From positions 124,001 to 188,000 of the forward strand of contig JAFRJX010000003.1 of NCBI GenBank assembly GCA_017432025.1: 64,000 nucleotides of DNA. The letters run 5' to 3'. Under the pieces are notes generated by a model. That model was given only the letters and a program-made list of their open reading frames with translations, was not told the DNA's origin and did not search any database. This DNA is from Candidatus Saccharimonadota bacterium. Its GTDB lineage: Bacteria > Patescibacteriota > Saccharimonadia > Saccharimonadales > Saccharimonadaceae. Position 1 is the first letter of the stretch; every line of letters starts with the position of its first letter. A program made the position numbers and the translations under genes. Shown here piece after piece: positions 1-8,340 of the stretch.

Positions 1-127
1 GGATATGTGAAACGCGCGCAATCAAGTTTTCCTTGATGTGCTCTTTCCCTTCCTCGCGGGCTTTCACCGAGATGCGAGAAAACTTCCGAACTATTTTTTG
101 CCCACGCTTTTTGAGTGAATTTGCCAT
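1..127 (-). CDS. N-terminal part of an unidentified protein (possibly ABC substrate-binding protein)
   Basis: The first 42 codons of a reverse-strand gene run off the left edge; the ATG is at 127, one base from the secG stop. The visible peptide is strongly basic (MANSLKKRGQ at the start, then several Arg/Lys-rich turns) and ends RVSHI, without a hydrophobic segment yet. It follows secG so closely that co-transcription is likely. From memory, peptide ABC transporter substrate-binding proteins of Saccharibacteria start with a similar basic stretch before a membrane segment, but this fragment cannot prove it. Confidence 0.55.
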   Translation of the reverse strand, partial: MANSLKKRGQKIVRKFSRISVKAREEGKEHIKENLIARVSHI

Positions 128-128
128 A

Positions 129-356
129 TTATGCTGGAATTAATAATAATCCTAAAATCGACGTAACAAAGATGATAGACGTTACAATGGTCGTGACGAA
201 AAGTGACTTTTCGAGGCCACGACGAGTCGTATAAAGCTCTCCTGAGCTACCAAATCCGGCACCTAGTGATGCCCCGCGTTGTTGCAACAAGATCAGGACG
301 ATTGTGAGAAAGGCTGAGATTAATATAACTACTTCTAGAAAACTTCCTATTTGCAT
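129..356 (-). CDS. secG: Preprotein translocase subunit SecG
   Basis: SecG is the small non-essential subunit of the SecYEG channel that exports unfolded proteins. The 75-residue product has the family layout: a first membrane helix (about 5-25) ending LLQQRGASLGAGFG, a short polar loop, and a second helix (about 50-73). The Gly-rich loop after the first helix is the SecG hallmark. The start at 356 is chosen because an AGGAG sits five bases upstream; a further in-frame TTG at 377 lacks a ribosome binding site. The next gene starts directly after the stop. Confidence 0.9.
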   Translation of the reverse strand: MQIGSFLEVVILISAFLTIVLILLQQRGASLGAGFGSSGELYTTRRGLEKSLFVTTIVTSIIFVTSILGLLLIPA

Positions 357-411
357 GATAACTCCTAGTACTATCAATTATAAAGGAAAATCCTAGAAAA
401 GTAAAGCAAAC

Positions 412-1668
412 TTACTTCAGCATGCCCTTGCGTTTTAAGAGTGAATGATAAGTAATCGCGAATCGGTGTGACTCTTCGTCAATCCTTGCAATTAATCTCG
501 CAATATGGGAATTTTGGCTCAGCGGCACAATGCCTTTACCTGGCACGATAATCTTTACGCCTGCCGATTTTGAATGATCGCCAGACTTGTCGCGTCCAAT
601 CACCGGGATATTAAATGGCTCTACGAGCGGCAAAATTGCGTTTACTTGCCCCACGCCGCCATCGAGCACGATAAGATTCGGATAATCCCATTCCTCGTGC
701 TTTAAACGCCTTGAAATCACTTCCTGCATGCTTTTTAAGTCATCATTGGTGCTGGTGCGGATTTTAAACTTGCGGTATTCGCTTCTCGCCGACGCGCCAT
801 TCAGAAATACCACCATGCTAGCAACTGTATTGGTGCCAGACTGGTGCGAAATATCGTAACCTTCAATGCGGCGTGGCGGCTCATCCAAATCTAATAATTC
901 CTGTAAGGATTTTAGCGCCTGGTCCGAGGAAATATCTAAGAATTCTTTATCCGAGAAGACAATCTTCTTCTTTAATTCTTTGAGGCCAAAGAGTTGGTCG
1001 CGGGCTTCCGCCGCAAGTTCGTAATTTCCCTTTGATGCCTCGTCATACATTGTCTTTTCGAGCTCTTTTAAAAGCCCTTCACGCTCGCCATTTAAATAAC
1101 GAATCAGTTTACGCAAGTTTCTTTTGTAGTCTTTCGGCGTACATTTACCGATTTCAATTCCTGGTGTTAAGCCCAGATCCGTATCGAGCGACTTCTTGCC
1201 GTCATACGGTTTCGTATAATACGGGAAAATCCGGCGGAGCATCCTTACGGACTTTTCGACCACCGATTTGCCATAAAACGGCCCAATGTAAGTGGCTTTA
1301 TCGTCTAAAGGGTTTCTTGTAAACGATACATCCGGCACCTCTTCCTGCATCGAAATTCGCACATAGCTTACAGTTTTGTCGTCGCGAAGCAAAATATTCC
1401 ACTTTGGCATATAGCGTTTAATCATCTCGGATTCTAAAAACAACGCATCCATCTCGGTATCGACCGTAATCCAATCGGTGTCATAAATCTCGGCGACTAA
1501 AGCTTCGGTTTTTACATCTTTTTTCGACTTCTGGAAGTATTGACGCACCCGGTTTTTTAGAACGGCCGCCTTGCCAACATAAATAATCTCGCCACTAGCG
1601 TTTTTATGAAAATAAACTCCCGGGCTGTCCGGGAGTTTACTGAGTTTCTGTTTTAGCCTCTCGTCCAT
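412..1668 (-). CDS. uvrC: UvrC-type excinuclease subunit, short form
   Basis: UvrC makes both incisions in nucleotide excision repair together with UvrB. The order of domains is clear: a GIY-YIG nuclease at the N terminus (G17-V-Y, Y30-V-G), a UVR motif for UvrB contact at about 205-232, and the RNase H-like endonuclease with its first Asp in GYDISHQSG, a second in LDGGVGQ, and the final HRFAITYH. The protein stops only about ten residues after that His, at 418 residues, so the tandem helix-hairpin-helix DNA-binding tail of standard UvrC (about 600 residues) is missing. No frameshift is visible downstream. The start codon lies six bases after a -10 box, so the mRNA should be leaderless. Confidence 0.9.
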   Translation of the reverse strand: MDERLKQKLSKLPDSPGVYFHKNASGEIIYVGKAAVLKNRVRQYFQKSKKDVKTEALVAEIYDTDWITVDTEMDALFLESEMIKRYMPKWNILLRDDKTVSYVRISMQEEVPDVSFTRNPLDDKATYIGPFYGKSVVEKSVRMLRRIFPYYTKPYDGKKSLDTDLGLTPGIEIGKCTPKDYKRNLRKLIRYLNGEREGLLKELEKTMYDEASKGNYELAAEARDQLFGLKELKKKIVFSDKEFLDISSDQALKSLQELLDLDEPPRRIEGYDISHQSGTNTVASMVVFLNGASARSEYRKFKIRTSTNDDLKSMQEVISRRLKHEEWDYPNLIVLDGGVGQVNAILPLVEPFNIPVIGRDKSGDHSKSAGVKIIVPGKGIVPLSQNSHIARLIARIDEESHRFAITYHSLLKRKGMLK

Positions 1669-1674
1669 TTCTTA

Positions 1675-1680
1675 ATTATA
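1675..1680 (-). promoter_or_regulatory. -10 box for leaderless uvrC mRNA
   Basis: TATAAT on the reverse strand, preceded by TTA TA, ends six bases before the uvrC ATG at 1668. There is no Shine-Dalgarno sequence; transcription should begin at the A of the start codon. Confidence 0.65.
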
Positions 1681-1713
1681 TAACATATTTAAGAAATGTA
1701 AAGCATAATGCTT

Positions 1714-2925
1714 TTAGTTTACGCTATTTTCAACTGAGAACATGCTCTTGATGAGATCTTCAAGCTTGACTGATTCGCTTGGAGCAGTTGCTTCAACAGT
1801 TGGGTTGTAGTTAAGGGTGAGATCGACTTTAATTCCTAGGCTTTCGTCACTCATCGTGTAATTAGTGTAGAATCTAGTGAAGTTATTGTCGCTATTTACT
1901 TCTACATAAACGACAGGAAGCTCTTTCACGATTTCGCTGATTTGTTCAGCGGTAACTTCTTCAGAAGAAGTAGTGTCGATACACTTAGCAGCATCGCTTG
2001 AGCCAAGCTCATCAACTACTGCATTTACAAAGCTCGCGGCCTTTTCGGAGTCAACACCGAGTTTGTAAAGTGGGTCATTCTTCTTGGAAATCTTGAGATT
2101 TTCAGTTGAAGAGGTGACGAACTTGTTGTTCTGATAAATGCCACCAAGATCAATCTTAGTACCGCTGGTGTCGTTCATCGCCTCGATGAGACATTGGGCG
2201 GTTTCGTTCGTTGAACCGCTTGGGAGGCCGCTAGTGGCATCGGTAAGCGACATCGAAATCCACTTGCCACCAAGCATATTGATGACTGAAGCAATCATGA
2301 GTGAATACTGAGCCGCTTCATCATCTTCGTCAATATCGGTAGTATCTACTTCTGTGTCGGTAGTAGCCTTCAAATAGAGTTTCTTGTTGACTAGCATCTC
2401 GCTTATCTTGACGGTAATCTCGTCAGTGGATGAGAATGCCACGCCGAGAGTCACATCGCCAGAACTCTTGCCGGTTTCTACATCGTAGCCAGCATCAATG
2501 GTCGCATCAATGGTCTTGAATGGAATACTTGCGCTTCCAGCCGTTACTTCAACGGTACCCTTGGTGCCGAGCTTCTTTGGACCTTCGGTACTAGAAAGTA
2601 ATTTGACAATTGCCTTTGAAACGGCGTCTTTGTCGCCACCGCCGCTACCACCGCCATTGCCATTACCGAATGGATTAAGGATGAGGATGGCTGCCACTGC
2701 ACCACCGATGATTGCTAAGACTAGAATCACGATGAGGACAATGAGTCCGGTTTTCTTCTTTTTAACTGGCTCTACTACAGTGCCGGCCGGTTCTTCTGAA
2801 ACAGGAGCCGGAGCTTCTGCAGGAGCTTCCGCTGGAGCTGGTTCGACTGGCGCCGTATCGGTTTTAGCCTCATCAGCTGGAGCTGGGTTGAGGGGATTTG
2901 GTGTTCCCTCAGGATTTTCGTTCAT
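1714..2925 (-). CDS. Membrane-anchored protein with Pro/Ala/Glu-rich cytoplasmic head
   Basis: I do not recognise a family. The 403-residue product has a Pro, Ala and Glu-rich, probably disordered N terminus (1-50), a KKKK stop signal, one membrane helix at about 60-82, a Gly-rich hinge with NGNGGGSGGGD, and about 300 residues outside the cell. The outer part is rich in Thr, Ser, Asp and Val, holds a few Cys (for example AAKCID, AQCLIE) that could form disulfides, and ends near SVENSVN. It resembles lipoprotein-like surface domains, but there is no lipobox. An AAGGAG stands before the ATG, unlike its leaderless neighbours. Confidence 0.75.
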   Translation of the reverse strand: MNENPEGTPNPLNPAPADEAKTDTAPVEPAPAEAPAEAPAPVSEEPAGTVVEPVKKKKTGLIVLIVILVLAIIGGAVAAILILNPFGNGNGGGSGGGDKDAVSKAIVKLLSSTEGPKKLGTKGTVEVTAGSASIPFKTIDATIDAGYDVETGKSSGDVTLGVAFSSTDEITVKISEMLVNKKLYLKATTDTEVDTTDIDEDDEAAQYSLMIASVINMLGGKWISMSLTDATSGLPSGSTNETAQCLIEAMNDTSGTKIDLGGIYQNNKFVTSSTENLKISKKNDPLYKLGVDSEKAASFVNAVVDELGSSDAAKCIDTTSSEEVTAEQISEIVKELPVVYVEVNSDNNFTRFYTNYTMSDESLGIKVDLTLNYNPTVEATAPSESVKLEDLIKSMFSVENSVN

Positions 2926-2958
2926 ATAAAAAACTCCTTACTTTTAATACTTATATTT

Positions 2959-2997
2959 ATTTTAACATAAGTTAAATAATTGGTATATAATATTTTT
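2959..2997. promoter_or_regulatory. Overlapping divergent promoters for the 1714-2925 gene and eno
   Basis: Forward: TTAACA at 2962-2967, an 18-base spacer and TATAAT at 2986-2991, six bases before the eno ATG, so the eno mRNA should be leaderless. Reverse: an extended -10 (TGT then TAAAAT) at 2959-2964 overlaps the forward -35, so the two promoters cannot easily be occupied together. Confidence 0.65.
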
Positions 2998-4266
2998 ATG
3001 GATAATTCGACAATTTCTAATATTAAAGCAAGACAAGTTTTAGATTCACGTGGTAACCCAACCGTGGAAGCGGAAGTTTTTCTTGAAAACGGTGGTTATG
3101 GGCGCGCGATTGTGCCATCTGGTGCTTCGACCGGTTCCGGCGAGGCTTTGGAACTTCGTGATGATGATAAATCCCGCTACGGCGGTAAAGGTGTTCTAAA
3201 AGCCGTCTGGAATGTGAATTCCAAGATTAAAGACGTACTTGTTGGCAATACTTCTGACCCACGCACCGTTGACGAAATGATGCTTGAATTAGACGGTACC
3301 AAGAATAAATCTGATCTTGGCGCCAACGCGATTCTCGCTGTTTCCCTTGCGACCGCGAAAGCCAATGCCCGTGCCAACAAAGTGCCATTTTATAAATACA
3401 TTGCTTACCTTGCTGGTACTGAAGATGAAATGTCGATTCCGATGCCGATGATGAACGTAATGAATGGTGGTGAGCATGCTTCCTGGGCCACGGATTTCCA
3501 AGAATACATGATTATCCCACGTGGTGCTGGCAACATTGCCGATGCGGTCCGCATGGGTGCCGAAGTTTTCCATGCGCTTAAGAATGTATTAAAAGATCGT
3601 GGCTATCCAACCACCGTTGGCGATGAAGGCGGTTATGCGCCAAAGGTCAAAGATGGTAATAACGAACCACTCGAATGCATCAAACTTGCCGTCGAAAAGG
3701 CCGGCTACAAATTCGGTGACGATATCGCCATCGCGATGGATATCGCCGCCAGCGAGTTTTACGACAAAGACCATTATGTTTTGAAGACTAACGGTGACTG
3801 GAAGACTGCCGAAGATATGATTAACTGGTATGACTGGATTATTAACAATTATCCAGTGATTTCGATTGAAGACGGTCTTGCCGAAGACGACTGGGCCAAC
3901 TGGAAAATCATGACCGAGCGTATGGGTGACCGCATCCAACTCGTCGGTGACGATTTGTTTGTGACGAATACCGAACTACTGGCTCGTGGTATCAAAGAAG
4001 GCGTCGCGAATGCAATTCTCATTAAGCCAAACCAAATCGGAACGCTTTCTGAAACGATTGACGCTGTCTTAATGGCGAAAAAAGCCGGCTACAAGACCGT
4101 AATGTCACACCGTTCCGGTGAAACTGAAGATGTTTCAATCGCGCACCTCGCTGTTGGCCTTGGCACCGGCCAAATCAAGACCGGTTCCCTCTCGCGCAGC
4201 GAGCGCATTGCGAAATACAACGAGCTTATCCGCATCGCCGACACGAACTCGAAACTTGGACTTTAA
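2998..4266 (+). CDS. eno: Enolase (phosphopyruvate hydratase)
   Basis: Enolase converts 2-phosphoglycerate to phosphoenolpyruvate in glycolysis. All signatures are present: N-terminal [14 protein letters not shown], the SGASTG loop, the Mg-binding Asp in [10 protein letters not shown], Glu in [11 protein letters not shown] and Asp in [10 protein letters not shown], the catalytic Lys in LIKPNQIGT, and the SHRSGETED loop. At 422 residues it is full length. The start at 2998 is chosen over an in-frame TTG at 2980 because the -10 box occupies the space between and Ser/Arg-rich enolase N termini begin here. It ends at a large bidirectional terminator shared with the facing LOG gene. Confidence 0.97.
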   Translation: MDNSTISNIKARQVLDSRGNPTVEAEVFLENGGYGRAIVPSGASTGSGEALELRDDDKSRYGGKGVLKAVWNVNSKIKDVLVGNTSDPRTVDEMMLELDGTKNKSDLGANAILAVSLATAKANARANKVPFYKYIAYLAGTEDEMSIPMPMMNVMNGGEHASWATDFQEYMIIPRGAGNIADAVRMGAEVFHALKNVLKDRGYPTTVGDEGGYAPKVKDGNNEPLECIKLAVEKAGYKFGDDIAIAMDIAASEFYDKDHYVLKTNGDWKTAEDMINWYDWIINNYPVISIEDGLAEDDWANWKIMTERMGDRIQLVGDDLFVTNTELLARGIKEGVANAILIKPNQIGTLSETIDAVLMAKKAGYKTVMSHRSGETEDVSIAHLAVGLGTGQIKTGSLSRSERIAKYNELIRIADTNSKLGL

Positions 4267-4279
4267 TAATAACAAAAAC

Positions 4280-4376
4280 AACACTCGATTGGGGTAGTCC
4301 GGAGCGCGGCAGCGCGAGGATTTAGCGCCGGTCACCCATGGCGATGGGCTGACCGGACGCGACCCCAATGAGTGTT
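4280..4376. terminator. Bidirectional terminator carrying structured element copy 1
   Basis: The arms 4280-4295 and 4362-4376 form a 15-pair stem with one bulged G, flanked by A-rich and T-rich runs, between the convergent ends of eno and the LOG gene. Instead of a short loop the stem encloses a further 66 bases of folded sequence. Confidence 0.75.
4296..4361. repeat. Structured palindromic element, copy 1
   Basis: Core of 66 bases sharing with the copy near 29342 the words GGAGCGCGGCAGCGCGAG, TTAGCGCC and GGACGCG. It holds a GCGC-GGCA-GCGC hairpin and a larger one at 4328-4356 (arms CCGGTCA-CCCAT and ATGGG-C-TGACCGG around a GGCG loop). The hairpin arms differ from the other copies but remain paired. 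Confidence 0.7.
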
Positions 4377-4386
4377 ATTTTTGTTA

Positions 4387-5091
4387 CTAATTTAGAGCCG
4401 AAGCTTCACGGAAGCCATCGTAGAAGTTCTCGGAAATCTTCGGGTGACCAATCTTATTGGCGGCCTTTACAACCTCTTTCACATCATCCGTGATCTTAAA
4501 GATACCAGTATCTTTTTCGTTAATTAAGCCCATTGTAATCATCTGCTTGATGATACGATCAAAATTCTTCCAATATGCTTTACCGATTAGAAAGACTGGC
4601 ATGCGTGGCATTTTTGATTCCTGCATCAAACATAAAATTTCAGAAATCTCATCCATCGTGCCGAAACCACCCGGGAAGAAAACAAACACTTTTGAAGCCA
4701 TAGCGAGTGAAACTTTGCGGGCAAAAAAGTATTCAAAAGTAATACAGTCCGTTAGATATGGATTTGGGAATTGTTCGTGCTTCAAAGTAATATTTAAACC
4801 AACCGTTCGGCCACCAATTTCATAAGCGCCGTGTGAAGCCGCTTCCATGATTCCAGGGCCGCCACCAGTTACGACGGCGTGGCCGTTTTTAGCTAGCAGC
4901 CCACCGAGCTCGTAGGCCATCTTGCAGTATTTATTATCTTGCGGTAATCTTGCGGAACCAAAAATCGTCACACCCTGCGGGAATGATCGCACGATTTGAA
5001 GCCCCATCGTTAAATCCTTAGCGTAAGCATTAGCCCGCTCAAGGTCAGCAATTGATAATTTTTTCAATATTTCTTCTTCACTCGGTAACAT
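4387..5091 (-). CDS. LOG family protein (TIGR00730, nucleotide 5'-monophosphate phosphoribohydrolase fold)
   Basis: Members release the base from nucleoside monophosphates; plant and actinobacterial LOG proteins activate cytokinins this way, while many bacterial members have unproved substrates. The Rossmann-like fold shows VTIFGSARLP near residue 40, VVTGGGPGIMEA near 77, and the family signature PGGFGTMDE near 140. With 234 residues it is of normal length. It is the last gene of the gap-rpiB-rpe-pfkB-LOG run, 11 bases after pfkB, with an AAGGAA ribosome binding site, and faces eno across the shared terminator. Confidence 0.88.
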   Translation of the reverse strand: MLPSEEEILKKLSIADLERANAYAKDLTMGLQIVRSFPQGVTIFGSARLPQDNKYCKMAYELGGLLAKNGHAVVTGGGPGIMEAASHGAYEIGGRTVGLNITLKHEQFPNPYLTDCITFEYFFARKVSLAMASKVFVFFPGGFGTMDEISEILCLMQESKMPRMPVFLIGKAYWKNFDRIIKQMITMGLINEKDTGIFKITDDVKEVVKAANKIGHPKISENFYDGFREASALN

Positions 5092-5102
5092 ATTTTTCCT
5101 TT

Positions 5103-6071
5103 TTATAATTTTTGAATTGGCATTGGATGTAATTCTTCAGTTCCAGTTAGTATACCACGATTCGCGCCAATTTTGCGGACCACGGACGTGGAATTTGCCG
5201 AAGCGAAAATCAGCGATTGCCTAAACGAATGACCGGAGATATAGTGGGCGAGGAAACCTGAGCCAAATGCATCGCCAGCCCCCGTAGCGTCTTTAATTCT
5301 GGAATCTTCATAAATACCAAAGCGATAAATCTCACCGGTATCTTTTTTGCCGGCAATGCCGCCCATCGGGCCGTCCGTAATAATTACGGTTGGGACATAT
5401 TGATTTAAATGATACATTAATTCAGTTAATAGCACGCCTGGCACAATCTTCGATGCTTCAGACTTATTCACGAGCAAAATATCGACATCTTCAAGTAGAC
5501 CAATTAGTTTCTCTTTTTGCGCAAGTTCCTTAACCCCTGGGTTGAACATGATTTTCGTGCCGAGTTCTTTCGCTTTCACAAAGAAACGAAGGAGCGTATC
5601 CATGTCACCACGCAGTGTCGTGACATAGAGCCAATCCGGTTGAATCAGTTCCAAATCTTTTTCGTTGAAATTGTCGAAGGTTTCACTCGCGCCGCGATAA
5701 GTCAGAATCGTGCGTTCACCGCCCTTTGAATCGAGTAAAATCACGGATGTGCCGGTCGATTTCCTGGTCACAAAATTCACATAGGAGTTGTCGATTTCTT
5801 CACGATCGAGCACGCGCAAAATCGCTTCGCCAGCCGAATCATGGGCGATATTACCAATAAAAATCGCTTCGTGGCCATGGCGTGAAAATGAAATCGCGGA
5901 ATTAATGCCACCACCACCAACTTCGTAGCTAAGTGAGTCAATATCAACCTTTGAGCCAACTAAGACATTACCAAAAATCGCATCGCTACCAATGGTGGTT
6001 GGCGCCAAATCATCGTGATCGATGAGATAAATGTCTTGTAAGGCTGAGCCTAGCGAAACAATCCGCGCCAT
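5103..6071 (-). CDS. PfkB family sugar/nucleoside kinase
   Basis: This ribokinase-fold enzyme transfers phosphate from ATP to a sugar or nucleoside. The N-terminal signature appears as GGGGINSAISFSRHG (about 52-66) and the C-terminal signature, with the catalytic Asp and anion hole, as DATGAGDAFGSGF (about 261-273). It has the normal 322 residues. The substrate cannot be read from sequence; its position directly after rpe (TAATG overlap at 6071) suggests feeding a pentose or nucleoside-derived sugar into the non-oxidative pentose phosphate steps encoded upstream, which is inference. Confidence 0.9.
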   Translation of the reverse strand: MARIVSLGSALQDIYLIDHDDLAPTTIGSDAIFGNVLVGSKVDIDSLSYEVGGGGINSAISFSRHGHEAIFIGNIAHDSAGEAILRVLDREEIDNSYVNFVTRKSTGTSVILLDSKGGERTILTYRGASETFDNFNEKDLELIQPDWLYVTTLRGDMDTLLRFFVKAKELGTKIMFNPGVKELAQKEKLIGLLEDVDILLVNKSEASKIVPGVLLTELMYHLNQYVPTVIITDGPMGGIAGKKDTGEIYRFGIYEDSRIKDATGAGDAFGSGFLAHYISGHSFRQSLIFASANSTSVVRKIGANRGILTGTEELHPMPIQKL

Positions 6072-6727
6072 TAGAGCACCACCCCACTTTTATCAATTTC
6101 GGCAACGAGTTGATTAAACATGTCGGCCGGGTTTTCCGCCTGCGAAATCGCCGAACCAACATTAATTACATCAAGGTCACAGTGCGCAAGCGCGCGAATA
6201 TTTGTAATGTTCGCACCGCCGTCCCAACCAATTTCAATTTCTGGTTTGATGTTGCGGATTAATTGAATCTTCTCCATCTGCATGAGATCTGCTGGCGAAC
6301 CCTGCACGCCGAGTTGTCCCGCAAAGACCAAACAATGGTCGGCTGCTTCAATGTATTGTTGCACGGCGCCTGGGTAAGTAGATGGTAGCAGTGCCACGCC
6401 ACAATGAATATCCATCGACTTTAATTGCTCAAAAATTGGCAACAAATTTTCGCTCGCTTCGGCATGAAAAATTACCATCGACGGCGTCAGTTTTGCGATT
6501 GTATCCATGTATTCGGAAGGCTTTGAAACCATCATGTGGAGGTCGGTAATCCAGTTTTTTGGCCACCAAATGTTGGTAATATCGAGCGTCGTAGTTGGCG
6601 CAAATACTCCGTCACATAAATCAATTTGCACGCGACGAGTGAAGACATTGATACGTTCGGCTTGGTCGCGAAAATCTTTTTTATTGTCGACTAAAATTGT
6701 TGGGATAATCGTTACTTCCCTAATCAT
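6071..6727 (-). CDS. rpe: Ribulose-phosphate 3-epimerase family TIM barrel
   Basis: Rpe interconverts ribulose 5-phosphate and xylulose 5-phosphate. The 218-residue barrel keeps the catalytic Asp36 in QIDLCDGVFAP, the metal-ligand His64 in DLHMMV, FHAEAS, the Asp of GWDGGAN and the phosphate loop VGSAI. One usual metal ligand, the His two residues before the catalytic Asp, is Gln34 here, so metal binding or substrate may differ. It overlaps rpiB by eight bases and pfkB by one, consistent with translational coupling. Confidence 0.85.
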   Translation of the reverse strand: MIREVTIIPTILVDNKKDFRDQAERINVFTRRVQIDLCDGVFAPTTTLDITNIWWPKNWITDLHMMVSKPSEYMDTIAKLTPSMVIFHAEASENLLPIFEQLKSMDIHCGVALLPSTYPGAVQQYIEAADHCLVFAGQLGVQGSPADLMQMEKIQLIRNIKPEIEIGWDGGANITNIRALAHCDLDVINVGSAISQAENPADMFNQLVAEIDKSGVVL

Positions 6728-7172
6728 AATCTTCCCTTTCGTCTAAACGATTAATGCGGCGGACCCGCCGTTCAAAACTTTCAAAATTAGTTTGTAAGAA
6801 AGTTCTTACAATATTTTCCATTTCTTCATCATTCGTCATAAAATGTGCGGATAAACATAGTACGTTTGCGTCATCGTGTTCGCGAGCAAGCTGGGCCGAT
6901 TCTGTGCAGTGACAATGCGCGGCGCGAATACCTTTAAAACGATTTGCCTGCGCCGTGACACCGTGTGCCGAGTCACAAATCAGAATTCCGAATGAACCAA
7001 GGTTTTCACGAACTTCCTTTGCCACCGCTACGGCCGGATCGTTAAAGTCGTCGCCCTCGTTATATTCGTAGGCACCTTTATCGATAGCATTAAAACCATT
7101 AGCCTTCAAAAACTGAACCAAATGGTTTTTCTTTTCGAATCCTCGATAGTCTGCTCCGATGTAGACGTCCAT
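6720..7172 (-). CDS. rpiB: RpiB/LacA/LacB family sugar-phosphate isomerase
   Basis: RpiB interconverts ribose 5-phosphate and ribulose 5-phosphate. At 150 residues it has the family size. It retains Cys66 in LICDSAHG, NRFKGIRAAHC, and the REHDDANVLCLSAH segment that carries the conserved Asn. The usual GTGIG loop after the active Cys reads DSAHG, and the first loop reads GADYRGFEKK instead of the common SDHAGFELK, so it is a divergent member. Its ATG overlaps the gap stop as TAATG behind a GGGGAG. An aldose isomerase with another substrate is possible. Confidence 0.82.
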   Translation of the reverse strand: MDVYIGADYRGFEKKNHLVQFLKANGFNAIDKGAYEYNEGDDFNDPAVAVAKEVRENLGSFGILICDSAHGVTAQANRFKGIRAAHCHCTESAQLAREHDDANVLCLSAHFMTNDEEMENIVRTFLQTNFESFERRVRRINRLDEREDYD

Positions 7173-8176
7173 TAATTCTCCCCACCGAAATCAACTGTGA
7201 GTTCAACGAGACGATTTGAATAGCCCCACTCGTTGTCGTACCATGCGACGACCTTAATCATATTGCCACCAACCACATCAATGAGTGGTAAATCAACGAT
7301 ACAGGAACGTGGATCGCCGATAAAATCGGATGAAACGAGTTCTTCTTCGGTCACACCAATGATACCTTGGTAATATTGTTCGTCGGCAATCTTCTTGAAG
7401 AAGGCGACAAGCTCTTCTTTAGTTGTGTTGCGCTTAATCACGGCTGTAATATCGGAAAGCGAAACGACTGGCGTTGGGACGCGGACAGAAAGACCATTGA
7501 ATTTGCCTTGCAAGCTTGGGATCGTGAGTGCGGCGGCCTTTGATGCACCAGTCGTAGTTGGCACAATGTTTTCAGCCGCGGAGCGTGCTTCGCGCAGATC
7601 CTTAGCTGGAGCATCGAGAATGCGTTGTGAACCAGTGTAAGAGTGCACGGTCGTCATCATCGCTTTTTCGATGCCAAATTCGTCTTCGAGGACCTTCATG
7701 ATTGGTGCGATACAGTTAGTTGTACAAGATGCGTTGGAAAGAATCAAATCGTCCGGCGTGACAGCTTCTTCGTTTACGCCGAGTACGATGGTCTTGGCAC
7801 CTTCACCCTTAGCTGGAGCCGAAATCACCACGCGTTTTGCACCGGCATCGATATGAGCCTTTGCATCTTCTGGCTTCGTGAAGAAACCAGTGGATTCAAT
7901 CACGACATCCACGCCAAGATTTGCCCAAGGCAAATTGTGTGGATCTTTTTCGGCATAAACCGGAATTTCTTTGCCGTCGACAATAATTGCATGTTCGTTG
8001 GAAGATACTTCTTGGTCATAAGTTCCGTAAGAAGAATCGTATTTGAGAAGGTGAGCTAGGGTTGCAGCATCAGTAATGTCGTTAATTGCTACCACCTCAG
8101 CATCTTTCCGCCCTTGCAAAATCTTGAACGCATTACGACCAATTCTGCCAAAACCATTAATTGCTACTTTTACCAT
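7172..8176 (-). CDS. gap: Glyceraldehyde-3-phosphate dehydrogenase, type I
   Basis: GAPDH oxidises glyceraldehyde 3-phosphate to 1,3-bisphosphoglycerate with NAD reduction. The Rossmann start INGFGRIGR, Asp33 in NDITD (typical of NAD rather than NADP use), the catalytic Cys151 in SNASCTTNC, the His of TTVHSYTGSQ and the final WYDNEWGYSNR are all present in 334 residues. It opens the gap-rpiB-rpe-pfkB-LOG run and has a strong AGGAGG four bases before the ATG. Confidence 0.97.
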   Translation of the reverse strand: MVKVAINGFGRIGRNAFKILQGRKDAEVVAINDITDAATLAHLLKYDSSYGTYDQEVSSNEHAIIVDGKEIPVYAEKDPHNLPWANLGVDVVIESTGFFTKPEDAKAHIDAGAKRVVISAPAKGEGAKTIVLGVNEEAVTPDDLILSNASCTTNCIAPIMKVLEDEFGIEKAMMTTVHSYTGSQRILDAPAKDLREARSAAENIVPTTTGASKAAALTIPSLQGKFNGLSVRVPTPVVSLSDITAVIKRNTTKEELVAFFKKIADEQYYQGIIGVTEEELVSSDFIGDPRSCIVDLPLIDVVGGNMIKVVAWYDNEWGYSNRLVELTVDFGGEN

Positions 8177-8200
8177 TATACCTCCTATATACTTACGCTT

Positions 8201-8229
8201 ATTGTACCACGTTACTCGCTAATAGACAA
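8201..8229 (-). promoter_or_regulatory. gap operon promoter
   Basis: TTGTCT at 8224-8229, a 17-base spacer and an extended -10 (TGG then TACAAT) at 8201-8206. It begins right beside the outer arm of the rpsG terminator and gives a short leader with AGGAGG. Confidence 0.65.
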
Positions 8230-8230
8230 C

Positions 8231-8333
8231 AAAAAAGTGCCTTTAAGGAGCTTTCGCGACCAACGGGGAGCGAGTGAGCGCCGGTCCACCCGTAACGACG
8301 GGCTGGACCAAGCGTCTCCGAAAAGGCACTTTT
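8231..8333 (-). terminator. rpsL-rpsG terminator carrying structured element copy 3
   Basis: The arms AAAAGTGCCTTT (8233-8244) and AAAGGCACTTTT (8322-8333) form a perfect 12-pair stem with a T run in the direction of rpsG transcription. GGAG (8247-8250) and CTCC (8316-8319) can add four further pairs before the enclosed element. Confidence 0.75.
8247..8319. repeat. Structured palindromic element, copy 3 (divergent)
   Basis: Shares GGAGCG, GAGCGCCGG and the hairpin plan with the copies near 4296 and 29342. The hairpin at 8283-8309 has arms GGTCCA-CCCGT and ACGGG-C-TGGACC around AACG. It lacks the small GCGGCAGCGC hairpin of the other two copies. Confidence 0.6.
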
Positions 8334-8340
8334 TGTGTTA

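Noticed and set aside
2498-2929. Forward open frame of 143 codons opposite the 1714-2925 gene
   Set aside because: Mirror of the Pro/Ala-rich N terminus of the real protein, with low-complexity composition.
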